64,000 nucleotides of DNA from Aerococcus mictus (GCF_003286595.3 NZ_CP132985.1:1860001-1924000); one strand, 5' to 3'; positions 18,245 to 26,788 are shown, counted from the first letter of the stretch. A program made the numbers and translations. The notes: a model not told the origin generated them from the letters alone.

Positions 18245-18366
18245 ATCAAAACGTGTTCCAAGCGCAGAGCAAGCGTCCGCTTCAGAAAATGGCGACAAAT
18301 TCTCTTTGAGAATTTTTACGCCTTTTTCTTCCAGCGGTCTTGCTCTTTAGCGCGCTTGTCACACTC
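18245..18366 (-). repeat. Hairpin element, AAGCGC arm type
   Basis: Begins GAGTGTGAC and ends GGAACACGTTTTGA, followed by TA and the next element. AAGCGC, bulge GCTAA, AGAGCAAG pair with CTTGCTCT and GCGCTT. Basal GTGT faces ACAC here, where other copies have GTGC facing GCAC. Confidence 0.9.
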
Positions 18367-18370
18367 TCAA

Positions 18371-18400
18371 GAAAAACCAAGCTCCCCACTTGGAGAGCTC
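18371..18400 (-). terminator. Terminator downstream of uvrA
   Basis: On the minus strand CCAAG, a seven-base loop, CTTGG is followed by TTTTTC. It lies beyond the element that starts at the uvrA stop. Confidence 0.75.
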
Positions 18401-18424
18401 GTTTAAACATAAATTTTCAATATT

Positions 18425-18602
18425 TTTAAAACGTGTTCCAGTCACAGGACAAACGTCCACTTCAAAAACTGGTAACACTCAGCTTAGTTGAGCTCGGACG
18501 CCAGCCTTGAAGTCACTTCAGAAAATTCCAACGCACAGTTCCCTGTGCTTATGGTATTTTCTTCCAGTGATTCAAGTCTTTAACGGCGTCCTCACATCCT
18601 AT
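18425..18602 (-). repeat. Complete element (GACGCC type) plus 3' half of an AGTCACA-type element, starting at the uvrA stop
   Basis: From the uvrA TAG: AGGATGTGAGG, arm GGACGCC, bulge GTTAA, paired with GGCGTCC, GAA-loop apex GCACAG-GGAA-CTGTGC, ending GAGCTCAACTAAG. It continues directly into CTGAG..CCAGTTTTTGAAGTGG and TCCTGTGACTGGAACACG, the 3' half of the type seen at 21622. The 5' half of that host is missing. Confidence 0.85.
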
Positions 18603-21415
18603 TTCAACAGTGGTTTGAGATATTGTCCTGTATAAGATTTCTTATTCTTAGCCACTTTTTCTGGAGTACCAGTGGCGACAATGGTTCCGCCGCCGTCTCC
18701 GCCTTCTGGTCCCAGGTCGACAATATAATCAGCGGTCTTAATGACGTCCAAGTTGTGCTCGATGACAAGAACAGTATTGCCTTCATCGACCAAACGTTGG
18801 AGGACGCCGATCAAGCGCTTAATATCGTGGCTGTGAAGACCCGTTGTCGGTTCGTCCAAGATATAGATGGTATTCCCACTAGCCACTCTTTGCAGTTCAC
18901 TGGCCAGTTTCATCCGTTGGGCTTCCCCACCAGACAGGGAGGGCGCTGGTTGACCTAAGGCCACATAGCCCAGTCCCACATCAGCAATGGCTTGAAGTTT
19001 GCGGTGGATTTTGGGAATCGATTGGAAGAATTCCAGGGCTTCGTCCACCCGCATGTCTAAGACTTCAGCAATATTCTTGCCCTTGTAGTGGACTTCCAAG
19101 GTTTCGGCATTGTAGCGGGTCCCCTTGCAGACTTCACAAGGCACATAGATGTCGGGCAAGAAGTTCATCTCTACCTTGACAATCCCGTCACCCTTGCAGG
19201 CTTCACAACGGCCGCCCTTAACATTAAAGGAAAAACGGCCCTTCTTGTAACCCCGCAGTTTGGCCTCATTAGTTTGAGCGAAGAGGTCGCGGATATCATC
19301 AAAGACTGAGGTATAGGTCGCCGGGTTAGAGCGTGGCGTCCGCCCAATGGGACTTTGATCAATATCGATCACCTTATCCAGCGACTCATAACCTTCAATG
19401 GCTTTCACCTTGCCAGGGACCACTTGGGCCCGGTTAAGATGGCGGAGTAAGTACTTCTTAACCACTTCATTGACTAGACTAGACTTACCCGAACCGGACA
19501 CGCCAGTAATCAGGTTAAAGCAACCCAATGGGAACTTGACGTCAACGTCTTTCAAGTTGTTGGCCGCTGCCCCTTTAACTTCTAACCAGCCTTTATCGGT
19601 CTGACGGCGTTCTTTAGGCACTTCAATGGCCTGCTTGCCTGACAAGTATTGGCCGGTCAGGGAATCCGGGTCATTGGCGACTTCTTCAGGGGTGCCGGCC
19701 GAAACCACTTCCCCACCATGGGCACCGGCTCCTGGTCCCATATCAATCAGGTAGTCAGCCTGGCGCATAGTGTCCTCATCGTGTTCCACCACAATCAGGG
19801 TATTTCCCAAGTCGCGCATCCGTTTCAAGGACCGGATCAAGCGGTCGTTATCGCGTTGGTGGAGACCGATGGAAGGTTCATCGAGGACGTACATAATTCC
19901 GGACAGGTTAGAACCAATTTGGGTAGCCAGGCGAATCCGTTGAGCTTCCCCACCGGAAAGCGAACCGGCATTACGGTCTAGGGTTAAATAATCCAAGCCC
20001 ACTTCATCCAAGAAGCCGAGCCGGGCATGGAGTTCTTCCATAATGGGACGGGCGATCTTTTCATCTTGGTCTTCTAAATCCAAGTCCTTGAAGAATTCAA
20101 TCACTTGGCCGATGGCTTTTTCCGTCACTTCAGCAATATCCAAGCCGTCCACCTTGACGGCCAAGGCCCGTTCATTGAGGCGTTTACCATGACATTTAGG
20201 GCAAGGAAGTTCTGCCATATATTGGCGCATGCTTTCCCGGATCATATTGGAAGAGGAATTGTGGTAGCGACGTTCCACATTATTAGCTACCCCTTCAAAA
20301 GCCATATCCTTGTCGGTGACATTACCAAACTCATTTTGATAGTTAAAGTGGAAGGTCTGATCCCCTGACCCATAGAGCAACAGGTTTTGTTGGTCTTCAG
20401 TCAATTTCTCAAAAGGTTTATCTTGAGGAATATCAAAGGCCTGACAAGCCTGGTCTAAGAGGGCTGGATAATAGCCGGAAGCCTTATTGTACCAAGGCAC
20501 CAAGGCCCCTTCGTCCAGCGACTTGGTTCGGTCAGGCACCACGATATCTTCATCCACCTTCATCTTAGAACCAATCCCGTCACATTCCGGACAACGACCA
20601 AAAGGCGCGTTAAAGGAAAAGAGCCGGGGTTCCAATTCCCCCACGGTAAAGCCACAGAGCGGGCAGGCATAGTGTTCAGAGAAGAGGATTTCTTCCCCGC
20701 CAATAATATCCACCAAGGCATAACCTTCAGTCAGACGCAGGGCAGTTTCGAGGGAGTCGGCCAAACGGGCCCGGATGCCTTCCTTAATCACCAAGCGGTC
20801 AATGACCACATCAATATCATGTTTTTTGTTCTTATTGAGTTCGGGCAGTTCTTCCACGTCATACATCTCACCGTCGATCCGGACGCGGACGTAACCTTGT
20901 TGTTGGACCTTTTCCAGGAGCTTCTTGTGTTGGCCCTTCTTCCCGTAAACGATGGGCGCTAAAATTTGGATCCGGGTCCGCTCTTCTAAATTCTTGACCT
21001 GGTCAATCATCTGGTCGATGGACTGACTTTGGATCTTGGTCCCGTCATTAGGACAAATCGGATGCCCCACCCGGGCAAAAAGCAACCGCAAATAGTCATT
21101 GACTTCCGTAATCGTCCCCACGGTTGAACGGGGATTGCGGTTGGTAGTCTTTTGGTCAATAGAAATAGCAGGACTCAAACCATCAATGGAATCGACATCC
21201 GCCTTCTTAATATTGCCCAAGAATTGGCGGGCAAAGGCTGACAAGGACTCCACATAACGGCGTTGTCCCTCGGCATAGAGGGTGTCAAAGGCCAAGGAGG
21301 ATTTCCCTGAACCGGACAGACCGGTAATGACCACCATCTGGTTACGAGGAATGGTCACATCAATATCTTTTAAATTATGAGAGCGTGCACCACGCACGAC
21401 AATTTCTTCTTTCAA
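18599..21415 (-). CDS. uvrA: Excinuclease ABC subunit UvrA
   Basis: Damage-recognition ATPase of nucleotide excision repair. It has two ABC modules: Walker A GLSGSGKSS near residue 30 and GVSGSGKSS in the second half, each with a signature LSGGEAQR. Zinc-binding cysteine clusters occur as CPLCG..CPECDG and CEACKGDG..CEVCKG. Length (938-941) is normal. The frame opens with GTG at 21424, but AAGGA lies only one base from it, whereas the TTG at 21415 is spaced correctly, so I place the start there. The TAG stop coincides with the first bases of a hairpin element. uvrB is not in the window. Confidence 0.95.
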   Translation of the reverse strand: MKEEIVVRGARSHNLKDIDVTIPRNQMVVITGLSGSGKSSLAFDTLYAEGQRRYVESLSAFARQFLGNIKKADVDSIDGLSPAISIDQKTTNRNPRSTVGTITEVNDYLRLLFARVGHPICPNDGTKIQSQSIDQMIDQVKNLEERTRIQILAPIVYGKKGQHKKLLEKVQQQGYVRVRIDGEMYDVEELPELNKNKKHDIDVVIDRLVIKEGIRARLADSLETALRLTEGYALVDIIGGEEILFSEHYACPLCGFTVGELEPRLFSFNAPFGRCPECDGIGSKMKVDEDIVVPDRTKSLDEGALVPWYNKASGYYPALLDQACQAFDIPQDKPFEKLTEDQQNLLLYGSGDQTFHFNYQNEFGNVTDKDMAFEGVANNVERRYHNSSSNMIRESMRQYMAELPCPKCHGKRLNERALAVKVDGLDIAEVTEKAIGQVIEFFKDLDLEDQDEKIARPIMEELHARLGFLDEVGLDYLTLDRNAGSLSGGEAQRIRLATQIGSNLSGIMYVLDEPSIGLHQRDNDRLIRSLKRMRDLGNTLIVVEHDEDTMRQADYLIDMGPGAGAHGGEVVSAGTPEEVANDPDSLTGQYLSGKQAIEVPKERRQTDKGWLEVKGAAANNLKDVDVKFPLGCFNLITGVSGSGKSSLVNEVVKKYLLRHLNRAQVVPGKVKAIEGYESLDKVIDIDQSPIGRTPRSNPATYTSVFDDIRDLFAQTNEAKLRGYKKGRFSFNVKGGRCEACKGDGIVKVEMNFLPDIYVPCEVCKGTRYNAETLEVHYKGKNIAEVLDMRVDEALEFFQSIPKIHRKLQAIADVGLGYVALGQPAPSLSGGEAQRMKLASELQRVASGNTIYILDEPTTGLHSHDIKRLIGVLQRLVDEGNTVLVIEHNLDVIKTADYIVDLGPEGGDGGGTIVATGTPEKVAKNKKSYTGQYLKPLLK

Positions 21416-21621
21416 ATCGGTCACTTCCTTAATTAAACAAAAAGGCAGCTCAAAGCTTTTCCTTTTCGTTCCTTACTCTGATACAAACTGGTGTTCTGGT
21501 AATAGTTTACCACAAATCAAGCCCCAAACCTAGAAAAGCCAGCTCCAGTGGCCCGGTCGGGATTGCACCCTTCATTATAACCAGCCAAGACTCGGAATTA
21601 AAGCGATCACCTTTCAGAACA

Positions 21622-21739
21622 GAGTGCGACAGTCACAACAAAGGACGAAACCACTGGAGAAAACTGGTATAAGCTCAGTGAAGCTGAGCGTTACCAGTTT
21701 TTGAAGTGGACGTTCGTCCTGTGACTGGAGCACGTTTAA
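21622..21739 (+). repeat. Hairpin element, AGTCACA arm type (intact reference copy)
   Basis: GAGTGCGAC, arm AGTCACA, bulge ACAAA, arm GGACGAA; 3' side TTCGTCC, TGTGACT, GGAGCACGTTTAA. Inner AAAACTGG-TATAA-GCTCAG pairs with CTGAGC-GTTA-CCAGTTTT across a TGAAG loop. Confidence 0.9.
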
Positions 21740-21741
21740 GA

Positions 21742-21857
21742 GAGTGCGAGCTGACGACAAAAAAGTGAAACGTTGGAAGAAATATGCGGTAATCCTTGAA
21801 AAGGATTGCCAAATATTTCTGAAGCGGAGCTCACTTTTGACAGCGAGCAGGTTTGAA
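21742..21857 (+). repeat. Hairpin element, GCTG arm type
   Basis: GAGTGCGAG at the 5' end and CGAGCAGGTTTGAA at the 3' end. The base pair next to the tandem G-A loop is G-C here where other copies have C-G. Arm AAAGTGA pairs with TCACTTT; apex ATCCTT-GAAA-AGGAT. Confidence 0.85.
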
Positions 21858-21905
21858 AAGGATGTGGCAAGCGCGCCAAAGGGCAAAACTGCTAGAAACA
21901 TATTT
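21858..21905 (+). repeat. Truncated hybrid element 5' end
   Basis: AAGGATGTGGC is joined to AAGCGC-GCCAA-AGGGCAA, combining the AAGGATGTG end of one subfamily with the arm of another, then decays after CTAGAAA. Confidence 0.6.
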
Positions 21906-21926
21906 CGCTTAGAGAATTCGTATATT

Positions 21927-21955
21927 AAAAAAGACTGGCCCTTGTATCCCAGTCT
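21927..21955 (-). terminator. Terminator after the alpha/beta hydrolase gene
   Basis: GACTGG/CCAGTC stem with a ten-base loop followed on the minus strand by TTTTTT. Confidence 0.85.
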
Positions 21956-21981
21956 CCTAAATTGGTTTATCTATTCTCTGT

Positions 21982-22605
21982 TTAGCTCTGCCAAAATTCT
22001 GCGATCAAGTGAGCTAATGCTTTGGGATTGTCGACATTGACTTCATGTCCTGAATTTTTCAACAGTCTCAATTCACTATTTTTAATCCCACCATGAAACC
22101 TTTCGCTGCTCTTCCGATTAAATTGATCTTTGTCTCCGCAAATTAATAAGGTCTTACAAGATATATTTTCTAAATGAGTCGCAATGCTAAGACCTTTGGT
22201 TGAGGCTATCAGGCTGATAAATTCTTCTTTGCCTAGCCCTAATTGTTTAAAATTTGACTCTGGCATCAGCTTAAATACCATTGATTGTATAGTCATCAAT
22301 AATTTAGGGATCTTGTAAGGAACGCCGATTAAAATTAAGGCATTGACCTGCTCCGGGTAATTTTTGGCATAGTCTAAAGCCAGTAAGCCTCCTACAGAAA
22401 GGCCACATAAATTGACCTTGCCAGAATAATTATTGACTTGCCTTTCAAAGTTTTGATAAAGAGTTTGATATGTATAAGGATCATTCTCAAATAATTCATA
22501 GAGGTTGGGGCACTGAACCGTCAATTTTTCAGCTTCCAAGTACCTTTTCACTTGGTCCCAACTGGTATGATCTTGGCCTAAGCCGTGGATTAAAATATTC
22601 TTCAT
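21982..22605 (-). CDS. Alpha/beta-fold hydrolase
   Basis: A 207-residue cytosolic alpha/beta hydrolase. The oxyanion motif HGLGQD is near residue 8, the nucleophile elbow GLSVGG near 69-74 and the catalytic His in GHEVN near the C-terminus; an aspartate before it (CGDKDQF) completes the triad. The substrate cannot be told from the sequence. The start ATG has GAAAGG upstream. It is a single-gene unit with terminators on both sides (22643-22676 and 21927-21955), and is more AT-rich than uvrA next to it. Confidence 0.85.
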   Translation of the reverse strand: MKNILIHGLGQDHTSWDQVKRYLEAEKLTVQCPNLYELFENDPYTYQTLYQNFERQVNNYSGKVNLCGLSVGGLLALDYAKNYPEQVNALILIGVPYKIPKLLMTIQSMVFKLMPESNFKQLGLGKEEFISLIASTKGLSIATHLENISCKTLLICGDKDQFNRKSSERFHGGIKNSELRLLKNSGHEVNVDNPKALAHLIAEFWQS

Positions 22606-22642
22606 ATATCGACCTTTCTAGATTTGTCTATAGATATTATAT

Positions 22643-22676
22643 AAAAAAGAGGTCAGGATCCTAAATCCCAACCTCT
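22643..22676 (-). terminator. Second minus-strand terminator before the hydrolase gene
   Basis: AGAGGT/ACCTCT stem with an internal GGAT/ATCC helix, followed on the minus strand by a T run. Confidence 0.75.
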
Positions 22677-22740
22677 ATCATAATTTATCTTTTTCTACTA
22701 CTTTTAAGCCATTTCAATAATCCCGGCTGTGCCCTATCAA

Positions 22741-22769
22741 TAAAAAAGCCGCTGACTTTCGCCAGCGAC
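22741..22769 (-). terminator. Terminator after the phosphoesterase lipoprotein gene
   Basis: GTCGCTGGC/GTCAGCGGC stem with a GAAA loop, followed on the minus strand by TTTTTT. It lies beyond the hairpin element at the gene's stop. Confidence 0.85.
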
Positions 22770-22779
22770 TCTAGTGAAA

Positions 22780-22798
22780 AGGTGTGACTGTCACACTC
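22780..22798 (-). repeat. Truncated element 5' end (AGTCACA type)
   Basis: GAGTGTGACAGTCACACC on the minus strand, directly after the TA that follows the element at 22802; no 3' half. Confidence 0.6.
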
Positions 22799-22801
22799 TA
22801 C

Positions 22802-22920
22802 TTAAAATGTGCTCCAAGCGCGAGGTGAGCTCCATTTCAGAAGTCCTTGTAAATCCTATTTGAGGATTTACTGCGCACTTCTTCCAATGCTCTCCCCTCT
22901 TGTTGCGCTTGTCGCACTCT
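22802..22920 (-). repeat. Hairpin element (AAGCGC/GAGG arm type) starting at a stop codon
   Basis: Begins with the G of the TAG stop of the lipoprotein gene. AAGCGC, bulge AACAA, then a GAGG..GAG..C arm pairing with GCTC..CCTC and GCGCTT. Ends GGAGCACATTTTAAG followed by TA. Confidence 0.88.
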
Positions 22921-24382
22921 ATTTCTCTTTCTTAATGCCGTAAGAGTCAACCAATTCAACGGTCCGTTCTTCCCCTTCGTGGAGGTTACCGCTCATTTCA
23001 TAGAATTCAATTAAGAATTCATCTTCGGTGACAGTGTAAACCGCGAAGTTTTGATTTTGAGATTGACGGTAGTTTTCGTGTTTGTGGTCGAATTTTGGTG
23101 AGTCATCGGGTTGCTTAGCCACATCGAAGAGACCGTTCCAAAGTTCCACATCGTCTTCAGTCATCCAGTCTAATTTAGGACGAACCTTGTGTACATGGTC
23201 AGCCCCCTTCATATAGATGGCGTCATAGGCCTTGGTTCCTGAGGTGTTAGGGATGATGTAGGTCACGCCTTCCGGGTTCACGTGGTATTCCACCCCATCT
23301 TTTTCGACTTTTTCAGTGTCTTCGACTTCCCCGTAAGAGAAGTTATCGGAGGTATAAACCAGAGACTTGGTCCGGGTTAAGTTGTGGTCATGGCCTTGGA
23401 GAACCACATCCACATCGAGTTCGTCCGCTAATTTAGCGAATTCTTCTCGGGTCACTTGCACGTCCTCATCTTGGAGGGCGTGGTAGGAAGCTGAGTAGAT
23501 GGGTTTAAGGGTGTCGGCCCCGTAAGCCGCCTCGTTATTGACATTAGCATTCCAGTAAGCATTTTGGGTATCGGTATAGTGAATAAATTGGAAAGGCTCG
23601 CCTTTTTCACCAGAAGTTCTGAAGGATCCTACCTTGGAAAAGCCACCCTCGTCAGAACCCACTTGGTAGTAGTATTGGGTGTCAGCCTCGAGGTCATCGG
23701 CTTCAGCCTTGTAGGAGTATTCGGTCACATCTTGGAGTTCCAAGTAACCTAAGGAGCTCCCTTCAGAAGTCCATTCGGTATTATCGGTCGTGATTTGTTC
23801 GTCGGTGAAGTAACCTTCAACTTCTTCCGGTTCACCGTTCTCGTCGACAATGAAATTGCCGTCTTCATCCTTAGTGGCCGCCGCATAGATATAATAGCCA
23901 TCCTTGTCACGCTCCGCATATTCAGAGGTCACCTCGGTCGCTTCCGCTGCGAATTCAACTGGATCGGACATATCTTCAGATTTTGACACTTTCACCTTGG
24001 CATCTGACATTTTGTCAGTGGTATACCAGTTAAAGCCCATGGCATCCGTGGTTTCTTCTAAAAGGTTGGTGGCAATCCGGTTAGGTTCATTATTGACAGG
24101 TACCGGAGCCACTTCAGGTTTGTCGTCTTGGAGTTCGATTAAATCTAAGCCATTCTCTTCGCCATAAACCGGGTCAACTTCCTCAGCCTCTTCACCCGCT
24201 TTAGAATCCTTGGCTCCCTTAGCGCTTTCTTCCGAGCCCTTGTCCTCTGAAGCCACGCTCTCTTCGACTGCACTATCGGCCGAAGCATTATCGCTGTTCT
24301 CATTCGTTTCAGCGCAGGCCCCCAAGACAAAAATCGAGGTCAGCAAAAGCCCCACTTTTTTGATACGATCATCCCAATGCAT
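22919..24382 (-). CDS. Lipoprotein, metallophosphoesterase-like, with internal loss of the catalytic core
   Basis: A 487-residue lipoprotein (lipobox VLGAC near residue 24 after start MHWDDRIKK) with an acidic low-complexity linker, a purple-acid-phosphatase N-terminal beta domain (residues ~95-260) and part of a calcineurin-like phosphoesterase domain. The domain starts FIHYTDTQNAYWN, then jumps from GADTLK to PIYSASYHALQDEDVQ and ends with GHDHNLTRTK. The GD..D, GNHD and VxxH-type metal-ligand segments normally found between these points are missing, so about 150-180 residues seem to be deleted in frame. The start is ATG 24382 with AAAGGAGA upstream (spacing about 11). Probably not catalytic. 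Confidence 0.8.
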   Translation of the reverse strand: MHWDDRIKKVGLLLTSIFVLGACAETNENSDNASADSAVEESVASEDKGSEESAKGAKDSKAGEEAEEVDPVYGEENGLDLIELQDDKPEVAPVPVNNEPNRIATNLLEETTDAMGFNWYTTDKMSDAKVKVSKSEDMSDPVEFAAEATEVTSEYAERDKDGYYIYAAATKDEDGNFIVDENGEPEEVEGYFTDEQITTDNTEWTSEGSSLGYLELQDVTEYSYKAEADDLEADTQYYYQVGSDEGGFSKVGSFRTSGEKGEPFQFIHYTDTQNAYWNANVNNEAAYGADTLKPIYSASYHALQDEDVQVTREEFAKLADELDVDVVLQGHDHNLTRTKSLVYTSDNFSYGEVEDTEKVEKDGVEYHVNPEGVTYIIPNTSGTKAYDAIYMKGADHVHKVRPKLDWMTEDDVELWNGLFDVAKQPDDSPKFDHKHENYRQSQNQNFAVYTVTEDEFLIEFYEMSGNLHEGEERTVELVDSYGIKKEK

Positions 24383-24595
24383 ACGGTCTGTATCTCCTTT
24401 CAAAATATCATTTTTACTTTAAGTAAATCCAACTTGCCCTCACTATAGCAAAGCATTGTAAAAAAGCTGTAAATTTATCGTAAGTTTTAAGTAAAAGTGA
24501 AATTTTGGTGAGTAAAGCGAATAATACTCACAGTAATTATAATAAAGTTCACAATTCACATGATTTCAGAAAATTTTAACTGTTATTCCCGGCTA

Positions 24596-24651
24596 TTGTG
24601 CAATGCAAGCTAGTGTGCTATACTTTACTTGAAGAGGTACTGGGCATTGCA
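24596..24651 (+). promoter_or_regulatory. Promoter and flanking palindrome of the PadR operon
   Basis: TTGTGC (24596-24601), a 17-base spacer and TATACT (24619-24624). Inverted halves TGCAATGC (24599-24606) and GCATTGCA (24644-24651) flank the -10, a plausible autoregulatory operator for the PadR protein encoded 40 bases downstream. Confidence 0.55.
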
Positions 24652-24691
24652 AGATACTAATTGAATTAAAATAGTGAGGGGAGTTGTCCAT

Positions 24692-25003
24692 GTGAACAGT
24701 CAATTGAAAAAAGGCGTTCTGGAAATGCTGGTCCTTCAGCAGTTACGGGAGCGGGATTGCTATGGTTATGAATTGGTCCAAGAAATTTCAGAACATATCG
24801 CGATTTCTGAAGGCACCATCTACCCACTCCTACGCCGCCTCAACAAAGAAGCCCTGGTGACGACTTATCTGAAGGAATCCGAATCAGGTCCGCCCCGGAA
24901 GTACTACAAAATTTCCAGCCAGGGTTTAGCCACGCTCCAAGAACAGATCGCGGAATGGCAAACTTTCGTCCAAAGAGTCAATGCCATCCTTGAAGGAGGT
25001 TAG
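24692..25003 (+). CDS. PadR family transcriptional regulator
   Basis: A 103-residue winged-helix regulator of the PadR-s1 type (LKKGVLEMLVLQQL, YGYELVQEI, EGTIYPLLRRL, GPPRKYYKIS). I place the start at the GTG at 24692 because GAGGGGAG lies 8 bases upstream; the frame is open 18 bases further. It is followed by DUF1700 and DUF4097 genes, a common arrangement where PadR represses its own operon and the partners act at the membrane. The inducer is unknown. Confidence 0.92.
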   Translation: MNSQLKKGVLEMLVLQQLRERDCYGYELVQEISEHIAISEGTIYPLLRRLNKEALVTTYLKESESGPPRKYYKISSQGLATLQEQIAEWQTFVQRVNAILEGG

Positions 25004-25006
25004 CTC

Positions 25007-25624
25007 ATGAAAAAAGAAGAATTTATTGACTTACTACGTTTCTACTTACATAAACTGCCCAACTCAGTCATTAATGACATCCTGAGCGACTACCAGGAAC
25101 ACTTCCAAATCGCTCTCAACCAGGGCAAGTCGGAAGAAGAAATCTGCCAGGAACTGGGAAGTCCCAAGCAAATCGCTAAGGAGTACCTGGCCAATGAGCG
25201 GGTCTTTATCGATGAACGCCCCCAGCCCCAGCAAGAAACCACTAGTCACAAAACCCGACGCAATCTCTTAATCGCCCTCTTGGTGATCGTCTGCCTGCCC
25301 TTGATCCTGGGATTAATTTTAGGTCTAGGCGGAGGGTTCCTAGGACTACTCACCGGTTTTCTGGCCCTGGTTTTTACCATTTTTGTGGTAGCTATCACCC
25401 TGCTGGCCAGCCTGGTCAACCCTCAAGCCTTTATGAGTGGGCCTATTCATCTGGGGTTACTGAATGAGCTCCATCCCCTAACCAAGGTCTTTGTGGTGAT
25501 CTTCTGCTTCTGTATGGTGATCATTCTGATTTACCTCATCTTCCGGTTGCTCAAAGGCTGCTGGAATATGATCAAGAAAACTTGGTATGCCATTCAATGG
25601 CGGCGCAAACGAGGTGATTACTAA
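25007..25624 (+). CDS. DUF1700 (HAAS-domain) membrane protein
   Basis: A 205-residue protein with an N-terminal alpha-helical HAAS-type domain (residues ~1-65, FYLHKLP, DILSDYQEHF, LGSPKQIAKEY) and then three or four hydrophobic helices. This family pairs with PadR regulators and DUF4097 proteins and is thought to help sense envelope signals. The start ATG has GGAGG upstream and the gene overlaps the next by one base (TAATG). No catalytic motif is visible. Confidence 0.9.
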   Translation: MKKEEFIDLLRFYLHKLPNSVINDILSDYQEHFQIALNQGKSEEEICQELGSPKQIAKEYLANERVFIDERPQPQQETTSHKTRRNLLIALLVIVCLPLILGLILGLGGGFLGLLTGFLALVFTIFVVAITLLASLVNPQAFMSGPIHLGLLNELHPLTKVFVVIFCFCMVIILIYLIFRLLKGCWNMIKKTWYAIQWRRKRGDY

Positions 25625-26451
25625 TGAAGAAACAAGGCAATACCGTTGTTCGTAGTATCTGGACCCTCTGTGGGGTCGCTTTTCTAGCTCTAGTTTTGGG
25701 GTTCATGTCTTTCTTTTACTTTGACTATGACCATATCGTTAGTGAAATTCAAGCCTACCAGGTCGAGCAAAACGCTGACCACCGGCAACTGGTCTATGAA
25801 AAGAACTTTGACCAAGCCTTTGACTTGATGGAAATCGACATTAAAGACCACAGCGAAATCGAAGTTATTCCTGCCGATAGCTATTCAATCAAGATCTGGG
25901 ACGTCAAAGGAGAGGACTTGAATAATGAGGAAATTCCTAATGATACCGAGTTCTTCGAGGTCCAAGATGATGGGGCCTTCTTAAAAATCAATGAAAAGAT
26001 TCTCGGCACTGGACAATTCCGTCGCCACCCCATCCGCATCCAAATTGCCGGCCCCGACTTCTCCCAAAGTCGTCTTAACGCCAGCGGCAACTATGCTGAT
26101 CTCAGTCTCAACCACGCCCTCAAAGACCTCTATTGGGAAGTTTACGACGGCCAAGTCACCATCAAGAGCCCGACCACCTTCCCCATGACCTTAAGTGGCG
26201 AGGATGTGGCTGTGGATATGACGGTCGACGAGGCCAATGCGACCTTGTCCTTCAACCACGGCTATTCCCAAGCAACCATTAATGGGCGAAGCTTGGAAAT
26301 CCCATCCAATCAAGACCTTGACGACTTGGCTACTGAAGAAAGCACCAGTCAGCCTGCCCAACCCTTTGTCCACCAAATTGGTGAGGGACGCGACGCCATC
26401 CACTTCAATGGCGAAGACAACACAGTGAGCGTTCGCTACCCAGAAAACTAA
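25624..26451 (+). CDS. DUF4097-family membrane-anchored beta-repeat protein
   Basis: A 275-residue protein with one N-terminal membrane helix (residues ~10-32) and an extracellular region of regular beta-strands (EIDIKDHSEIEVI, NASGNYADLSLN, SGEDVAVDMTV) typical of DUF4097/putative adhesin-like proteins. It is the last gene of the PadR operon and overlaps the DUF1700 gene by one base. A terminator follows at 26470-26510. The function is unknown; the context suggests envelope stress sensing. Confidence 0.85.
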   Translation: MKKQGNTVVRSIWTLCGVAFLALVLGFMSFFYFDYDHIVSEIQAYQVEQNADHRQLVYEKNFDQAFDLMEIDIKDHSEIEVIPADSYSIKIWDVKGEDLNNEEIPNDTEFFEVQDDGAFLKINEKILGTGQFRRHPIRIQIAGPDFSQSRLNASGNYADLSLNHALKDLYWEVYDGQVTIKSPTTFPMTLSGEDVAVDMTVDEANATLSFNHGYSQATINGRSLEIPSNQDLDDLATEESTSQPAQPFVHQIGEGRDAIHFNGEDNTVSVRYPEN

Positions 26452-26469
26452 TTCCCCCTAGAAAACAAA

Positions 26470-26510
26470 CAAGCCCAGGAGTTAATCAAAAGCTCCCGGG
26501 CTTGTTTTTT
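26470..26510 (+). terminator. Bidirectional terminator between the PadR operon and the tautomerase gene
   Basis: CAAGCCC-GGAG / CTCC-GGGCTTG stem (26470-26481 with 26493-26504) with a T run on the + strand and a T-rich flank on the minus strand. Confidence 0.9.
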
Positions 26511-26520
26511 CAGTTTATGT

Positions 26521-26688
26521 TTAATTATTGTTGTAGTAGTCGCCTTTTTTCATGTCGTTGAAGATCACGTGAACATGGTCTTTCGGAGTCTTGGCGTGCT
26601 TAGAGATGCTTTCGGTAATCTCCTTAGCAATGGCCGCCTTGACTTCTTGGGACCGTCCTTCGATGAGTTGAATGTTTACAACTGGCAT
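26521..26688 (-). CDS. 4-oxalocrotonate tautomerase family protein
   Basis: A 55-residue protein beginning MPVVNIQLIEGRS, with the catalytic Pro-2 exposed after Met removal, followed by the helix KAAIAKEITESISKH and the strand HVHVIFNDM. This is the classic size of a 4-OT-type tautomerase subunit, which assembles as a hexamer. The ATG at 26688 is preceded by GAGGAGG. It stands alone between two terminators. The physiological substrate is unknown; such small tautomerases are widespread in Firmicutes. Confidence 0.92.
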   Translation of the reverse strand: MPVVNIQLIEGRSQEVKAAIAKEITESISKHAKTPKDHVHVIFNDMKKGDYYNNN

Positions 26689-26729
26689 AGCTAAAACCTC
26701 CTCATAAGAATTTAATTTAAATTATACCT

Positions 26730-26783
26730 TAAAAGAAGAAAAGCGATCAATTCAAGAAGATATTTTTTCTCAGATTGATCGCT
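26730..26783 (-). terminator. Terminator after the nucleoside hydrolase gene
   Basis: AGCGATCAAT (26742-26751) pairs with ATTGATCGCT (26774-26783); on the minus strand it is followed by TTTCTTCTTTT. Confidence 0.75.
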
Positions 26784-26788
26784 AAAAA

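Larger units (their letters stand above)
22606..22918. other. Intergenic region with two terminators, an element and a possible gene relic
   Basis: Contains the element at 22802-22920, a 5' element remnant at 22780-22798, and two minus-strand terminators only about 65 bases apart. Between them the minus strand reads GFFIDRAQPGLLKWLKS ending at a TAA at 22685-22687. This could be the tail of a degraded gene that once used the second terminator, but it is too short to assign. Confidence 0.4.

Noticed and set aside
22685..22760. Minus-strand peptide FIDRAQPGLLKWLKS as a gene
   Set aside because: Only the last ~38 codons are open, with no start or family match; kept as a possible relic in the intergenic note.
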